A model generated the notes under the pieces. The model was not told the DNA's origin, searched no databases, and saw only the letters and a list, made by a program, of their open reading frames with translations. Source: Pacificoceanicola onchidii (lineage in GTDB: Bacteria > Pseudomonadota > Alphaproteobacteria > Rhodobacterales > Rhodobacteraceae). Taken from it: DNA of 64,000 nucleotides. This document shows positions 1 through 7,754 of this stretch, in pieces. Positions within the stretch are counted from its first letter, which is position 1, and every line of letters starts with the position of its first letter. The stretch covers positions 1-64,000 of the forward strand of contig NZ_SRXY01000001.1 in NCBI RefSeq assembly GCF_004804335.1, written 5' to 3'. Position numbers and translations under genes: made by a program.

Positions 1-2
1 AC

Positions 3-134
3 CTGCTGCTCACCATCGAAGCGATGAAAATGGAAACCGGCCTCCACGCCGAACGCGACGCAACCGTCAAAGCCCTAAACGTCACACCAGGCGCTCAAAT
101 CGACGCAAAAGACCTACTCATCGAGCTCGAGTGA
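3..134 (+). CDS. pyc: Pyruvate carboxylase, C-terminal end (partial)
   Basis: Only the last 43 residues are inside the window; the gene enters from the left edge. They contain the biotin attachment motif EAMKMET, whose central lysine carries biotin, followed by the rest of a biotinyl domain ending in DLLIELE. The wording of this tail (GLHAERDATVKAL, then PGAQIDAKDLL) fits the biotin carrier domain at the end of single-chain pyruvate carboxylase, which converts pyruvate to oxaloacetate. A biotin carrier domain of another acyl-CoA carboxylase is the alternative. The reading frame ends at the TGA at 132. Confidence 0.8.
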   Translation: MLLTIEAMKMETGLHAERDATVKALNVTPGAQIDAKDLLIELE

Positions 135-158
135 CAACAGGCGAATCTATCAAAACAT

Positions 159-191
159 CCCGGCCCGCAAATCCTGTTTTTGCGGGCCGGG
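159..191 (+). terminator. Hairpin after pyc
   Basis: A 13 bp perfect stem (159-171 with 179-191, CCCGGCCCGCAAA arm) with a 7 base loop lies 25 bases after the pyc stop. No T tract follows the stem, although Ts lie in the loop side, so termination is likely but not certain. Confidence 0.5.
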
Positions 192-275
192 AGACCGCAG
201 GCTTCCCCAGCGGCACCCTCTAAAAGCCCCTGCTTTTCTTGACTTTCTCGCGTGGGTTGCATTTGGCATGTTTTT

Positions 276-291
276 TGTGACGCAGGTCACA
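276..291. promoter_or_regulatory. CRP/FNR-family binding site
   Basis: The sequence TGTGACGCAGGTCACA is a perfect palindrome matching the CRP consensus TGTGA-N6-TCACA. It lies 103 bases before the start of the VPLPA-CTERM gene at 394, which is the only downstream gene it could serve nearby. A TTGACT at 239-244 could be a -35 element. The match is direct; control by a CRP-family protein is inference. Confidence 0.55.
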
Positions 292-393
292 TTCAGCCCG
301 GTATTTGCCACGAAATCGACAGCTTTTCGTTGCCGCACCCCTCCCGAACCGTTACTCATTTATTAATCTTCGGAACCAAGGGATTTCGTATTC

Positions 394-969
394 ATGAAGC
401 ATTTTGTACTTTCTGCCACAGCCGCAGTTGCTCTGGCCGCCTCTGCGTTTACCGCAGACGCTTCAACGGTTAACGGCGTTCTCGACGGGACCGGTCTTCG
501 CACCGACGGAGGAACTGTTTCTCTCGGTGCTTCTCTGTCCTTCATCACAACCGGAACCATCAGCTCCGGGGAATATGCCGGGTACACGCTGAGCAGCATT
601 GACCCGCTGACGATGGCAACCGGTGCGGTCAATAACGGGGAATCCTTCTCTGCCAGCGATGGCATTGACTTCGTCACCTTCACGATCACAGACACTGCGG
701 TCGCCTCGATCAATTCCAATGGCCCTGGCACGCCGGCTGGCTGGAGCCTCGCAGGATATGTGTCCGTGCTTGGCACCAACACCGGCCTGGCGCCGTCCGC
801 GAGCTTCTCGCTGGCTGGTACAAGTGTCGAAGGTGCAGGTTTCACCTTCTTCATCCAGACCCCGCCGCAGGACTTCACCCCGCCGTCCGAAGTGCCGCTG
901 CCCGCAGGCATGCCGCTTCTGCTTGGCGCTCTGGGTGGCCTCGCCTTCCTGCGCCGCAAGGCGAAGTAA
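394..969 (+). CDS. Secreted protein with VPLPA-CTERM sorting tail
   Basis: 191 residues. It has a signal peptide (about residues 1-23), a threonine-, serine- and glycine-rich body without recognisable enzyme motifs, and a C-terminal tail starting at about residue 167. The tail has the motif VPLPAG, a hydrophobic helix and a basic RRK end. This is the VPLPA-CTERM variant of PEP-CTERM signals known from Rhodobacterales, thought to be recognised by an exosortase-like protease; no such enzyme is in the window. Two other proteins here (12833-13501 and 44517-45071) share only the tail. A CRP-like site lies upstream and a strong terminator downstream, so the gene is probably transcribed alone. Function unknown; a surface or extracellular-matrix role is usual for the class. 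Confidence 0.8.
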   Translation: MKHFVLSATAAVALAASAFTADASTVNGVLDGTGLRTDGGTVSLGASLSFITTGTISSGEYAGYTLSSIDPLTMATGAVNNGESFSASDGIDFVTFTITDTAVASINSNGPGTPAGWSLAGYVSVLGTNTGLAPSASFSLAGTSVEGAGFTFFIQTPPQDFTPPSEVPLPAGMPLLLGALGGLAFLRRKAK

Positions 970-1001
970 AACGTCTGAGCTGATACGCTCGGTACAAGAT
1001 C

Positions 1002-1037
1002 AAAAGGCCGGAGGCACCGCCCCCGGCCTTTTCTTTT
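1002..1037 (+). terminator. Rho-independent terminator
   Basis: AAAAGGCCGG and CCGGCCTTTT arms enclose a short loop and are followed by TTCTTTT. It ends transcription of the VPLPA-CTERM gene that stops at 969. Confidence 0.85.
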
Positions 1038-1095
1038 GTGGGAGCAACAAGCTTTCCCCGCACCACCCGTTCGCCTTTGCAAACCTCAAGCCCCC

Positions 1096-1130
1096 GGAAA
1101 AACAAAACGGGGCCCGCAAAGGCCCCGTTT
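1096..1130 (-). terminator. Terminator of phaZ
   Basis: A 10 bp stem (AAACGGGGCC at 1105-1114 with 1121-1130) is followed, read on the minus strand, by a T-rich run (TTTTGTTTTT). It lies 26 bases beyond the phaZ stop codon. Confidence 0.8.
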
Positions 1131-1155
1131 CTTGAATTAACCTTAGAAACCCGGA

Positions 1156-2436
1156 TCAGGCTGCGTTGACGTTCGCCGCTTTCTTGCCCTTAGCCGGTTT
1201 CTTGTCACCTGCATTGCTGTCGATGAAGTCGAGCATCAGCGGGCGGATGTTGTTGCGCCAGCTCTTGCCCGCGAAGATACCGTAGTGACCAGCACCCGGC
1301 TCCACGTGAGAGGCCTTCATCTCGTCCGGCAGGCCGGTGCAGAGGTCAAGCGCGGCAATACACTGCCCCGGCGCGGTGATGTCGTCTTTCGCGCCTTCGA
1401 CGGTCTTGATGGCGACATTGGTGATCTTGCCCATGTCGACCTTGTGGCCATCGACCACAAATTCGTTCTTGGCAATCTCGCACTTCTTGAAGATGCGCTC
1501 GACCGTCGACAGGTAGAACTCCGCCGGCATGTCCATGACCGCCAGGTATTCGTCATAAAAGCGGTTGTGCGCGTCGTGATCGGAGGCCTCATCACGGCAC
1601 ACGCGCAGGATCTGCTCCTGGAACGCCTTGGAGTGACGATCCGCGTTCATGCTCATGAAGGACGCCAGTTGCAGCAGGCCCGGATAGACCATCCGCCCCA
1701 CGCCCTTGTACTTGAAACCGACGCGCTGGATCATCGTCTCTTCGAGCTGGCCCATGGTCACCCGTGCGCCAAAATCTGTCACATCGGTCTGAACCGCATC
1801 CGGGTTGATCGGCCCGCCGATCAGGGTCAGCGTGCGCGGCTGTGCCGCAGGGTCAAGCTCGGCGAGATACGCCGTTGCGGCGAGCGTCAGCGGCGCAGGC
1901 TGGCAGACCGCAACCACGTTTGTGTCCGGCCCCAGATGGCGCATGAAGTCCATCAGGTAGAGCGTGTAATCCTCGATATCGAACTTGCCCGCAGACACCG
2001 GAATGTCCCGCGCGTTGTGCCAATCGGTGATGTAAACCTCGCAGTTCACCAGCAGCGATTTTACCGTGGAGCGCAGCAGCGTGGCATAGTGACCGGACAT
2101 CGGCGCAACCAGAAGGATCTTGCGCGGCTGTTCTTCGCGGCCCGTCACGTTGAAGTGGATCAGATCGCCAAACGGCTTTTCCACAACAGTTTCAATGCTT
2201 ACGAGGTGGTCTTTGCCGTCGTCGCAGGTGAAGCTGCGAATGCCCCAGTCCGGCTTCACGACCATCCGCTCGAACGTGCGTTCCGTCACCTGACCCCAGG
2301 CCGCCATCCAGGCCAGACCCGGGTTCGGGATCGCGGCGAAGGCCGGATAGGAGGCCATGGTCTTCGCCGTTGCACCAAGCCATTGGCTGGTGTTCCGGAA
2401 GGTCTCCATCATATCATAGGTCGCCATGTAGCGCAT
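1156..2436 (-). CDS. phaZ: Intracellular polyhydroxyalkanoate depolymerase
   Basis: 426 residues, the usual size of the PhaZ family. It breaks down intracellular PHA granules to hydroxyacids. The fold is an alpha/beta hydrolase; Cys178 in VCQPAP is the probable nucleophile, corresponding to the cysteine nucleophile of Ralstonia PhaZ1. The family stretch QILRVCRDEASDH and the C-terminal GAGHYGIF (catalytic His) are present. The frame is open upstream to 2472, but the ATG at 2436 (MRYMATYDMMETF) fits the family and has GAAGGAG before it. The gene is divergent from phaC across 124 bases, the standard rhodobacterial arrangement. A terminator follows. Confidence 0.93.
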   Translation of the reverse strand: MRYMATYDMMETFRNTSQWLGATAKTMASYPAFAAIPNPGLAWMAAWGQVTERTFERMVVKPDWGIRSFTCDDGKDHLVSIETVVEKPFGDLIHFNVTGREEQPRKILLVAPMSGHYATLLRSTVKSLLVNCEVYITDWHNARDIPVSAGKFDIEDYTLYLMDFMRHLGPDTNVVAVCQPAPLTLAATAYLAELDPAAQPRTLTLIGGPINPDAVQTDVTDFGARVTMGQLEETMIQRVGFKYKGVGRMVYPGLLQLASFMSMNADRHSKAFQEQILRVCRDEASDHDAHNRFYDEYLAVMDMPAEFYLSTVERIFKKCEIAKNEFVVDGHKVDMGKITNVAIKTVEGAKDDITAPGQCIAALDLCTGLPDEMKASHVEPGAGHYGIFAGKSWRNNIRPLMLDFIDSNAGDKKPAKGKKAANVNAA

Positions 2437-2560
2437 GGGCTCTGCTCCTTCACGTTGTCTGCCCCCCGACATTTTCGCGTCAGTCGAGCCATTTCGCCGC
2501 TTTGCCTCCCGTCAAAGGCGGCGTTATCGTAGGGGAAGATCATAGGGGGGAATCGTTAAC

Positions 2561-4360
2561 ATGACAACGAACACTGAAGTCGCAGGCGAAAATCGCGAAA
2601 AACTCGAGGCAAATCTGGCCCGTGTCGAGGAGTTGCAGCAACGATTGATCTCCGCGATTTCCAAGCGCAAGCCCACCCCGCAGGCTCTGAACGGTCCCGA
2701 AAACGAATTCTATTCCAAGGCTGCACAGGCCTATTTTCAGGAATGGATGACCAATCCGGCCAAGGTTCTGGAACATCAGGTCGAATACTGGGGCAAGACG
2801 CTGACGCATTTTGTCGAAGCCCAGCAAACCCTCGCCCGTGGTCAACTCAAAGCCCCCGAGAACCCCGGCCCCCAGGATCGACGCTTCAAGAACCCGCTTT
2901 GGGATTCGCACCCCTATTTCAATTTCGTCAAGCAACAGTACCTGATCAACGCCAACGCGATTCGGGAAGGGATCGAGAAACTCGAAGAGCTGGACGATGT
3001 CGAGAAAAGGCGCCTGCGCTACTTCTCGCAACAGATCGTCGACATGCTCGCCCCCACGAACTTTCTCGCCACCAACCCCGATGCGCTGATGAAAGCGGTG
3101 GAAACCGAAGGCGAAAGCCTCGTGCGCGGGCTGGAGAACCTCGTCTCCGATCTCGAAGCCAACAACGGCGAGATGCTCGTCCGCCTCGCGGATGAAAGCG
3201 CTTTCTCCATCGGCGAGAACATCGCCACCGCTGAAGGCGAGGTGATTTTCCGCAATCGTATGATGGAAGTGATCCAGTACAAGCCAACCACGGAAAAAGT
3301 GCACGAAACCCCCATCGTGCTTTTCCCGCCCTGGATCAACAAATTCTACATTCTCGACCTCAAGCCTCAAAACAGCCTGATCCGCTGGGTTGTTGATCAG
3401 GGTTACACGCTCTTCGTGGTCAGCTGGATCAACCCGGACGCCTCTTATGCGGACATCGGTCTCGAAGAGTATGTCGAAGAAGGCTACCTCAAGGCGATCG
3501 GGGTCGCCAAAGAGGTCTGCGAAGTCGATAAGGTCAACGCGGTGGGCTACTGCATCGCGGGCACAACCCTGTCGCTCACCCTGTCCCTGATGAAGAAGCG
3601 CGGCGACAAATCGGTCAAATCCGCCACCTTCTTCACCGCGCTCACCGATTTCTCGGATCAGGGGGAGTTCACCCCTTTCCTGCAGAATGACTTTGCCGAC
3701 GGCATCGAGCAGGAAATCGAACAGGAAGGCATCCTGCCCTCCTTCATCATGGCGCGCACCTTCAGTTACCTGCGGTCCAATGACCTGATCTACGGGCCCG
3801 CCATCCGCCACTACATGATGGGCGAGACACCCCCGGCCTTCGACCTGCTCTACTGGAACGGCGATGGCGCGAACCTGCCCGGCAAGATGTTCAAGGATTA
3901 CCTGCGCGCCCTGTGCCAGCGCAACGAGTTCGCCGAAGGGACGTTCGAATTCCTGGGCGAGACCCTGTCGGTGAAGGACGTGGACGTGCCCCTGATGTCC
4001 ATCGCAACTGAAACGGACCACATCACCGCCGCCCGCGACGTCTTTCGCGGCGTGCAGATGATGGGCTCCAAGAACAAGCAGTTCGTGCTGGGCGAATCCG
4101 GCCACATCGCCGGGATCGTCAACCCGCCGACCAAGAACAAGTACGGCCACTACGTCAATGATGACCTGTCGCTCGACTTCGATGCGTGGAAGGAAACCGG
4201 CGAGAAGCACGAAGGCTCCTGGTGGCCGCATTGGGAAGCCTGGCTGCGCAAGCGTTCGGGCAAGAAAGTCCCGGCCCGCGTGCCCGGCGATTCGCCTTAC
4301 AAGAGCCTCTGCCCTGCACCGGGAACCTATGTCGCGATCAAAGCCCGCGATCAAATCTGA
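2561..4360 (+). CDS. phaC: Class I poly(3-hydroxyalkanoate) synthase
   Basis: 599 residues, typical for class I PhaC. It polymerises 3-hydroxyacyl-CoA into PHA at the granule surface. The lipase-like box is GYCIAGT with nucleophile Cys331; Asp486 (in TETDHI) and His515 (in GESGHIAG) complete the triad. The N-terminal PhaC domain, including FPPWINKFYILDL and the conserved WNGDGANLPG stretch, is intact. It is divergent from phaZ and followed by phaP 135 bases downstream. The second box glycine of the common GYCxGG form is alanine here, a change seen in some class I enzymes. Confidence 0.96.
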   Translation: MTTNTEVAGENREKLEANLARVEELQQRLISAISKRKPTPQALNGPENEFYSKAAQAYFQEWMTNPAKVLEHQVEYWGKTLTHFVEAQQTLARGQLKAPENPGPQDRRFKNPLWDSHPYFNFVKQQYLINANAIREGIEKLEELDDVEKRRLRYFSQQIVDMLAPTNFLATNPDALMKAVETEGESLVRGLENLVSDLEANNGEMLVRLADESAFSIGENIATAEGEVIFRNRMMEVIQYKPTTEKVHETPIVLFPPWINKFYILDLKPQNSLIRWVVDQGYTLFVVSWINPDASYADIGLEEYVEEGYLKAIGVAKEVCEVDKVNAVGYCIAGTTLSLTLSLMKKRGDKSVKSATFFTALTDFSDQGEFTPFLQNDFADGIEQEIEQEGILPSFIMARTFSYLRSNDLIYGPAIRHYMMGETPPAFDLLYWNGDGANLPGKMFKDYLRALCQRNEFAEGTFEFLGETLSVKDVDVPLMSIATETDHITAARDVFRGVQMMGSKNKQFVLGESGHIAGIVNPPTKNKYGHYVNDDLSLDFDAWKETGEKHEGSWWPHWEAWLRKRSGKKVPARVPGDSPYKSLCPAPGTYVAIKARDQI

Positions 4361-4385
4361 TAGAAATCAGCGACTTGCCGATTTT

Positions 4386-4429
4386 TTCTGCGGTGCAGCA
4401 AATAATTCTTGAAATGCTGCACCGCAGAA
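4386..4429. promoter_or_regulatory. Paired PhaR-type operator before phaP
   Basis: Two perfect 15 base arms (4386-4400 and 4415-4429) form an inverted repeat with a 14 base spacer. Each arm contains CTGC-N3-GCAG (4388-4398 and 4417-4427), the site type reported for the PHA-responsive repressor PhaR in Paracoccus and Rhodobacter. It lies between the phaC stop and the phaP start, where PhaR is known to repress phasin synthesis until granules titrate it away. The repeats are directly visible; binding is inferred. Confidence 0.7.
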
Positions 4430-4495
4430 TGCATATTCTTCTCAACAGCACGGAAAGAGGGGTGGGCCCTCGCTGTACAGAAAAGGATAAGCAAG

Positions 4496-4945
4496 ATGGC
4501 AAAAGCACAAGATTTCACCGGCATGTTCAAAGACATGATGGGCTCCTTCCCGGTCGACACCAAGGCCATGGAAGACGCATTCAAGACCTCCGCAACCATG
4601 AACGAGAAGCTCGCTTCCGTCGCTCTGGAAGCCGCTGAGAAGTCCTCCGAGATCTCCTCCAAGTGGACCAAGGACACGCTCGCCAAGATGGCCGACCTGT
4701 CCAAAGCCAAAGCCGAGCCGGCAGACTACGCCAAGTCCGTGACCGACTTCGCGTCCGCTCAGGCTGAAGTTGCCGCCGAAAACATGGCAGCCTTCGCTGA
4801 GATCGCCAAAAAAGTTCAGATGGACACCGTCGAGCTGATGATGGCCGCTGGCAAAGACTTCTCCGAAGACGCAACCGCAGCCGTCAAGAAAGCCACCGAC
4901 GAGCTGACCGCGACCGCGAAAAAAGCGACCGCAGCTGCGAAGTAA
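4496..4945 (+). CDS. phaP: Phasin, PHA granule-associated protein
   Basis: 149 residues, rich in alanine, lysine and glutamate and almost entirely helical, with no cysteine. It matches the phasin_2 family (MAKAQDFTGMFKDMMGSFPVDTK onset in pieces, then KWTKDTLAKMADLSKAK). Phasins coat PHA granules and control their number and size. The frame runs open to 4409, but the ATG at 4496 preceded by AAAAGGA gives the family-typical N terminus and avoids translating the operator. Regulation by PhaR is implied by the paired operator at 4386-4429. A strong terminator follows, and the usual downstream phaR gene is not present. Confidence 0.92.
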   Translation: MAKAQDFTGMFKDMMGSFPVDTKAMEDAFKTSATMNEKLASVALEAAEKSSEISSKWTKDTLAKMADLSKAKAEPADYAKSVTDFASAQAEVAAENMAAFAEIAKKVQMDTVELMMAAGKDFSEDATAAVKKATDELTATAKKATAAAK

Positions 4946-5029
4946 GTAAGTAAGTCATCGCCTCCACTCCTCCCCGGAGGCGATACCAGGATTTGCGCCT
5001 TCTCCTCCCATTTCGGCGCAATATCCTAG

Positions 5030-5061
5030 GGCGGGTACCGCAAGGTATCCGCCCTTTTTTC
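5030..5061 (+). terminator. Terminator of phaP
   Basis: GGGCGGGTACC pairs with GGTATCCGCCC (one G-T pair) around a GCAA tetraloop and is followed by six Ts. Confidence 0.88.
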
Positions 5062-5134
5062 GTCTGCGTTTTTCTCCGAAAAAACGCAGACGGTGGCAAA
5101 GTCGCACTTTCTCAAAGAAAGTGTCGACGCCACA
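5062..5134. repeat. Intergenic hairpin repeat, first unit
   Basis: A perfect 13 bp hairpin (5062-5074 with 5081-5093) is followed by a nested structure. The outer stem is GTGGC (5094-5098) with GCCAC (5130-5134); the inner stem is CACTTTC (5106-5112) with GAAAGTG (5118-5124). The segment after it, to about 5160 (GAGCATTCCGGGCGCGGCGCT), recurs at 5233. No gene is seen between 4946 and 5485. Confidence 0.75.
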
Positions 5135-5184
5135 CCCCGAGCATTCCGGGCGCGGCGCTCCCAAGCCCCGTCTTTTTCGACGAG

Positions 5185-5259
5185 TGGGCAAGGTCGCAGT
5201 TTTCACCGAAAACTGTCGACGCCCACACCATGAGCATTCCAGGCGCAGCGCTTGCCACC
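5185..5259. repeat. Intergenic hairpin repeat, second unit with compensating changes
   Basis: This copy repeats the first unit (AAGTCGCA becomes AGGTCGCA, TGTCGACGCC is kept) but with changed stems. The outer stem is GTGGGC (5185-5190) with GCCCAC (5222-5227); the inner stem is CAGTTTTC (5198-5205) with GAAAACTG (5209-5216). Both arms changed together, so pairing is preserved. A fragment of a third copy (ACATTCCAGGCACTCGCTC) lies near 5307-5326. Confidence 0.75.
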
Positions 5260-5336
5260 GGCCCAAACGCTCACGGACCCCCAAAACCGCCCTGCCTTCA
5301 CTCCACACATTCCAGGCACTCGCTCTGCCCCGCGCC

Positions 5337-5378
5337 AAGTTCCGTCCACGGAACTTGCAAAAGTCTTCGAAGACTTTT
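5337..5378. repeat. Twin-hairpin intergenic repeat
   Basis: AAGTTCCG-TCCA-CGGAACTT (5337-5356), a GC linker, then a 20 base perfect palindrome beginning AAAAGTC and centred on TTCGAA (5359-5378). The same plan, hairpin with TCCA loop, GC linker, hairpin, is found at 13514-13555 with different paired bases. It sits 108 bases before the first tRNA-Gly gene. Confidence 0.7.
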
Positions 5379-5485
5379 GTCCCCAGCGCCTCACCGCCGC
5401 TCCTGGAAAAATTCCTCGAAAAACCCGAAATTCCCTCTTGCGCCCATCCGCCCCCAAGGCTAAATCCGCCGTCACCAACTGGTAC

Positions 5486-5560
5486 GCGGGCGTAGCTCAG
5501 GGGTAGAGCATAACCTTGCCAAGGTTAGGGTCGGGCGTTCGAATCGCCTCGCCCGCTCCA
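5486..5560 (+). tRNA. tRNA-Gly (anticodon GCC)
   Basis: 75 bases including an encoded CCA. The acceptor stem is GCGGGCG (5486-5492) with CGCCCGC. The anticodon stem-loop TAACC-TTGCCAA-GGTTA shows anticodon GCC, and the T-loop is TTCGAAT. It is identical in sequence to the copy at 5631. Confidence 0.97.
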
Positions 5561-5630
5561 GTTCGGTCAATTTCGGGATGCGCCGCCTACCCAGCGGAAC
5601 CGCCGAAACGGGCCAAGACGAAAATGGTTT

Positions 5631-5705
5631 GCGGGCGTAGCTCAGGGGTAGAGCATAACCTTGCCAAGGTTAGGGTCGGGCGTTCGAATCGCCTCGCCCG
5701 CTCCA
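5631..5705 (+). tRNA. tRNA-Gly (anticodon GCC), second copy
   Basis: Identical over all 75 bases to the tRNA at 5486-5560, with encoded CCA. The two are separated by 70 unrelated bases, so this is a tandem duplication kept identical, probably transcribed together and processed. Confidence 0.97.
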
Positions 5706-5824
5706 TTTTCCTCCCACCCATCCAGAACAGCAGAGCAACAGGTTGCACAGCGCCGCTCCGTGCCCTCTTCCCCCCTTGCCGTCCCGCGCCTATAAGGCCC
5801 TCGATTGCCAAGGAGAAGACCGCG

Positions 5825-6412
5825 ATGCGCACCGCCACCGTAAGCCGCAAGACAGCCGAGACCGCGATTGAGGTCACCGTCAACCTCGACGGCACCGGCG
5901 TCTATGACAATTTGACCGGCGTCGGCTTCTTCGATCACATGTTGGACCAGCTCTCGCGCCACTCGCTCATTGATATGACCATCCGCGCGACAGGTGATCT
6001 GCACATCGACGATCACCACACCGTCGAGGACACCGGCATCGCCATCGGGCAAGCGCTGGTCGAGGCTCTGGGTGACAAAAAAGGCATCCGCCGCTACGGC
6101 GAATGCCACTTGCCGATGGATGACACGCAGGTGCGCGCGGCGCTCGACTTGTCGAACCGGCCGTTCCTTGTGTGGAACGTGGATTTCCCCACACACAAGA
6201 TCGGCACGTTCGACACGGAACTGGTGCGCGAGTTCTTTCAGGCGCTGGCGACCAATGGCGGCATCACGCTGCACATCGACCAGTTGCACGGCTTCAACTC
6301 GCACCACATCGCCGAGGCCGCTTTCAAGGCCGTCGCCCGCGCCCTGCGCATGGCGGTCGAGCCGGACCCGCGCGTGGCGGACAAGCTGCCGTCAACCAAG
6401 GGCGCCCTGTAA
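5825..6412 (+). CDS. hisB: Imidazoleglycerol-phosphate dehydratase
   Basis: 195 residues, the size of monofunctional HisB. It catalyses the sixth step of histidine synthesis, dehydrating imidazoleglycerol phosphate to imidazole-acetol phosphate with manganese. Metal-binding histidine motifs are present: GFFDHML near the N terminus, DDHHTVED, and [10 protein letters not shown] near the C terminus. The frame is open from 5516 through the second tRNA, but the ATG at 5825 has AAGGAG before it. The 3' end overlaps the convergent DUF2306 gene by 21 bases. Confidence 0.96.
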   Translation: MRTATVSRKTAETAIEVTVNLDGTGVYDNLTGVGFFDHMLDQLSRHSLIDMTIRATGDLHIDDHHTVEDTGIAIGQALVEALGDKKGIRRYGECHLPMDDTQVRAALDLSNRPFLVWNVDFPTHKIGTFDTELVREFFQALATNGGITLHIDQLHGFNSHHIAEAAFKAVARALRMAVEPDPRVADKLPSTKGAL

Positions 6413-7000
6413 AGGGCGCTCTCGCAGCAGAACCCACTCCGCGATCAGCAGGTTCGGCACCCAACACAGCCAGGCGACGATCAGGTAGCCTGTTTCAAAC
6501 CCGAAGCCCATGCCAAGGAACGGCATGTAGACGCGCAGCGTGACCGCTGCAAAGGTCAGCGCCGCTGAACGGATCATCCAGCGGCGGTGCTCTGCGATGC
6601 GCTTCATCATGGCCAATCGCACAGCCTGCACCGTGGTCCCGACCCAAAGCACCGCCAGGATCCCAAATCCCCAGCCCGCCACCGGGCCAAACACCGTGCC
6701 GGCGGCCAGCACTAGCCCCGCCACGCCGGACAGCACAATCGCCAGGGCATAGACTCGCCCCATCCAGCGATGCAGCGCCGGGCGGCGCATCCGGAACCGC
6801 GTGGAAAACTGGAACGGCATAAGCGCCAGTGCCACCGGGGCGAGCCCGATATGCGCATAGAGCGCCAGCGCTTGGCCATCGAGGAAATGCGCCATGTGCG
6901 GCATCCCCGCCTCGACCCCCAGCACCAGAAAGCGCCACGATACGAGCGCCACCAAAAGCGACAGCCCCCAGAACAGATATCCTCTTATGCGCAGAACCAT
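6392..7000 (-). CDS. DUF2306 family membrane protein
   Basis: 202 residues with about six membrane helices. The family pattern is seen in [20 protein letters not shown], the basic [19 protein letters not shown] and [18 protein letters not shown]. Histidines in the helices (HRWMGR, EHRRW) could bind haem, but no function is established for the family. The start at 7000 is chosen because AGGAGG stands just before it; the frame is open to 7048. It is divergent from a TetR regulator with an operator-like repeat between them, so it is the probable target of that regulator. Its 3' end overlaps hisB by 21 bases on the opposite strand. Confidence 0.8.
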   Translation of the reverse strand: MVLRIRGYLFWGLSLLVALVSWRFLVLGVEAGMPHMAHFLDGQALALYAHIGLAPVALALMPFQFSTRFRMRRPALHRWMGRVYALAIVLSGVAGLVLAAGTVFGPVAGWGFGILAVLWVGTTVQAVRLAMMKRIAEHRRWMIRSAALTFAAVTLRVYMPFLGMGFGFETGYLIVAWLCWVPNLLIAEWVLLRERPLQGALG

Positions 7001-7022
7001 AACGCCCCTCCTTGCCGAATCT

Positions 7023-7047
7023 TGACAGTGTAAACTTGACACTGTCA
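7023..7047. promoter_or_regulatory. Probable TetR operator
   Basis: Perfect 8 base arms TGACAGTG (7023-7030) and CACTGTCA (7040-7047) lie between the divergent DUF2306 and TetR genes. Read on the minus strand, TTGACG (7073-7068) and TATATG (about 7051-7046) with a 16 base spacer form a plausible promoter that the operator overlaps. A second small repeat TTGAC-GCC-GTCAA is at 7061-7073. Confidence 0.6.
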
Positions 7048-7096
7048 TATAGACATGGACTTGACGCCGTCAAGTTTCTCATCGAAGACAGGATCC

Positions 7097-7693
7097 ATGG
7101 AGTTGACCAAGGAAAAATCACGCCACCACCACGGCAACCTGCAGGCCGCTCTTGTCGAGGCCGGGATCTCGATAATCCGCGCAGATGGCCTCGAGGCTTT
7201 GTCCTTGCGCAAATGCGCCGCCATGGCCGGCGTCTCTCACGCCGCGCCCGCGCATCACTTCGGCAATCTCGACGGTCTGAAACAGGCCATCGCGCAGGAA
7301 GCCTTTGCACGCTTCACGCAATTCATGCGCAGCCATGCAGACGCCGGGGACGACACGCCCCGCGCTCGGCTGCATGGTATTTGCCTTGGCTATCTCGCCT
7401 TCGCGCGCGCCGAGCCCGCGCTCTACGCGATGATCTTCTGCTACACGCCCAATACGCCGCCTGCGGACAAAGGCCCGAACGATATCGCCCGAGACCGAAC
7501 CCGCGGCCCCGCCTACCAGCTCCTGCGCGAGACCTGCGCGCCTTTTGTTCCAGCGGGCACCGATCCGGTGGTGATCGAAACGCAGGTCTGGTCTCTCGTG
7601 CACGGCTTCGCCCTGCTCTGCCAACACGGCCGCCTCGGCCCCGAGCCGCCCTCCGATGAGACCGTGCTCGCCATGCTCGACCGGATCGGTTGA
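7097..7693 (+). CDS. TetR family transcriptional regulator
   Basis: 198 residues. The N-terminal helix-turn-helix reads ADGLEALSLRKCAAMAGVSH followed by APAHHFGNLDGL, typical of TetR. The C-terminal part (CLGYLAFARAEPALYAMIF and WSLVHGFALL) fits a WHG-type TetR C-terminal domain. The start could also be the ATG at 7055; 7097 is preferred because it begins right before the basic HTH lead (TKEKSRHHHGNL) and leaves the operator untranslated. The likely job is repression of its own gene and the divergent DUF2306 gene; the ligand is unknown. Confidence 0.85.
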   Translation: MELTKEKSRHHHGNLQAALVEAGISIIRADGLEALSLRKCAAMAGVSHAAPAHHFGNLDGLKQAIAQEAFARFTQFMRSHADAGDDTPRARLHGICLGYLAFARAEPALYAMIFCYTPNTPPADKGPNDIARDRTRGPAYQLLRETCAPFVPAGTDPVVIETQVWSLVHGFALLCQHGRLGPEPPSDETVLAMLDRIG

Positions 7694-7754
7694 CCACGCG
7701 AAAGGCCGGTGCGGGAATAGGGTTGGCCTTGAGCGGCCGTTCATCTCACCCCAG

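Noticed and set aside
2540-4354. 604-codon open frame opposite phaC
   Set aside because: It is entirely antisense to phaC, whose catalytic residues and start are clear. High GC removes stops from the other strand.
5062-5378. CRISPR array
   Set aside because: Repeats are few, uneven in length and spacing, with paired variation in the stems, and no cas genes are present.
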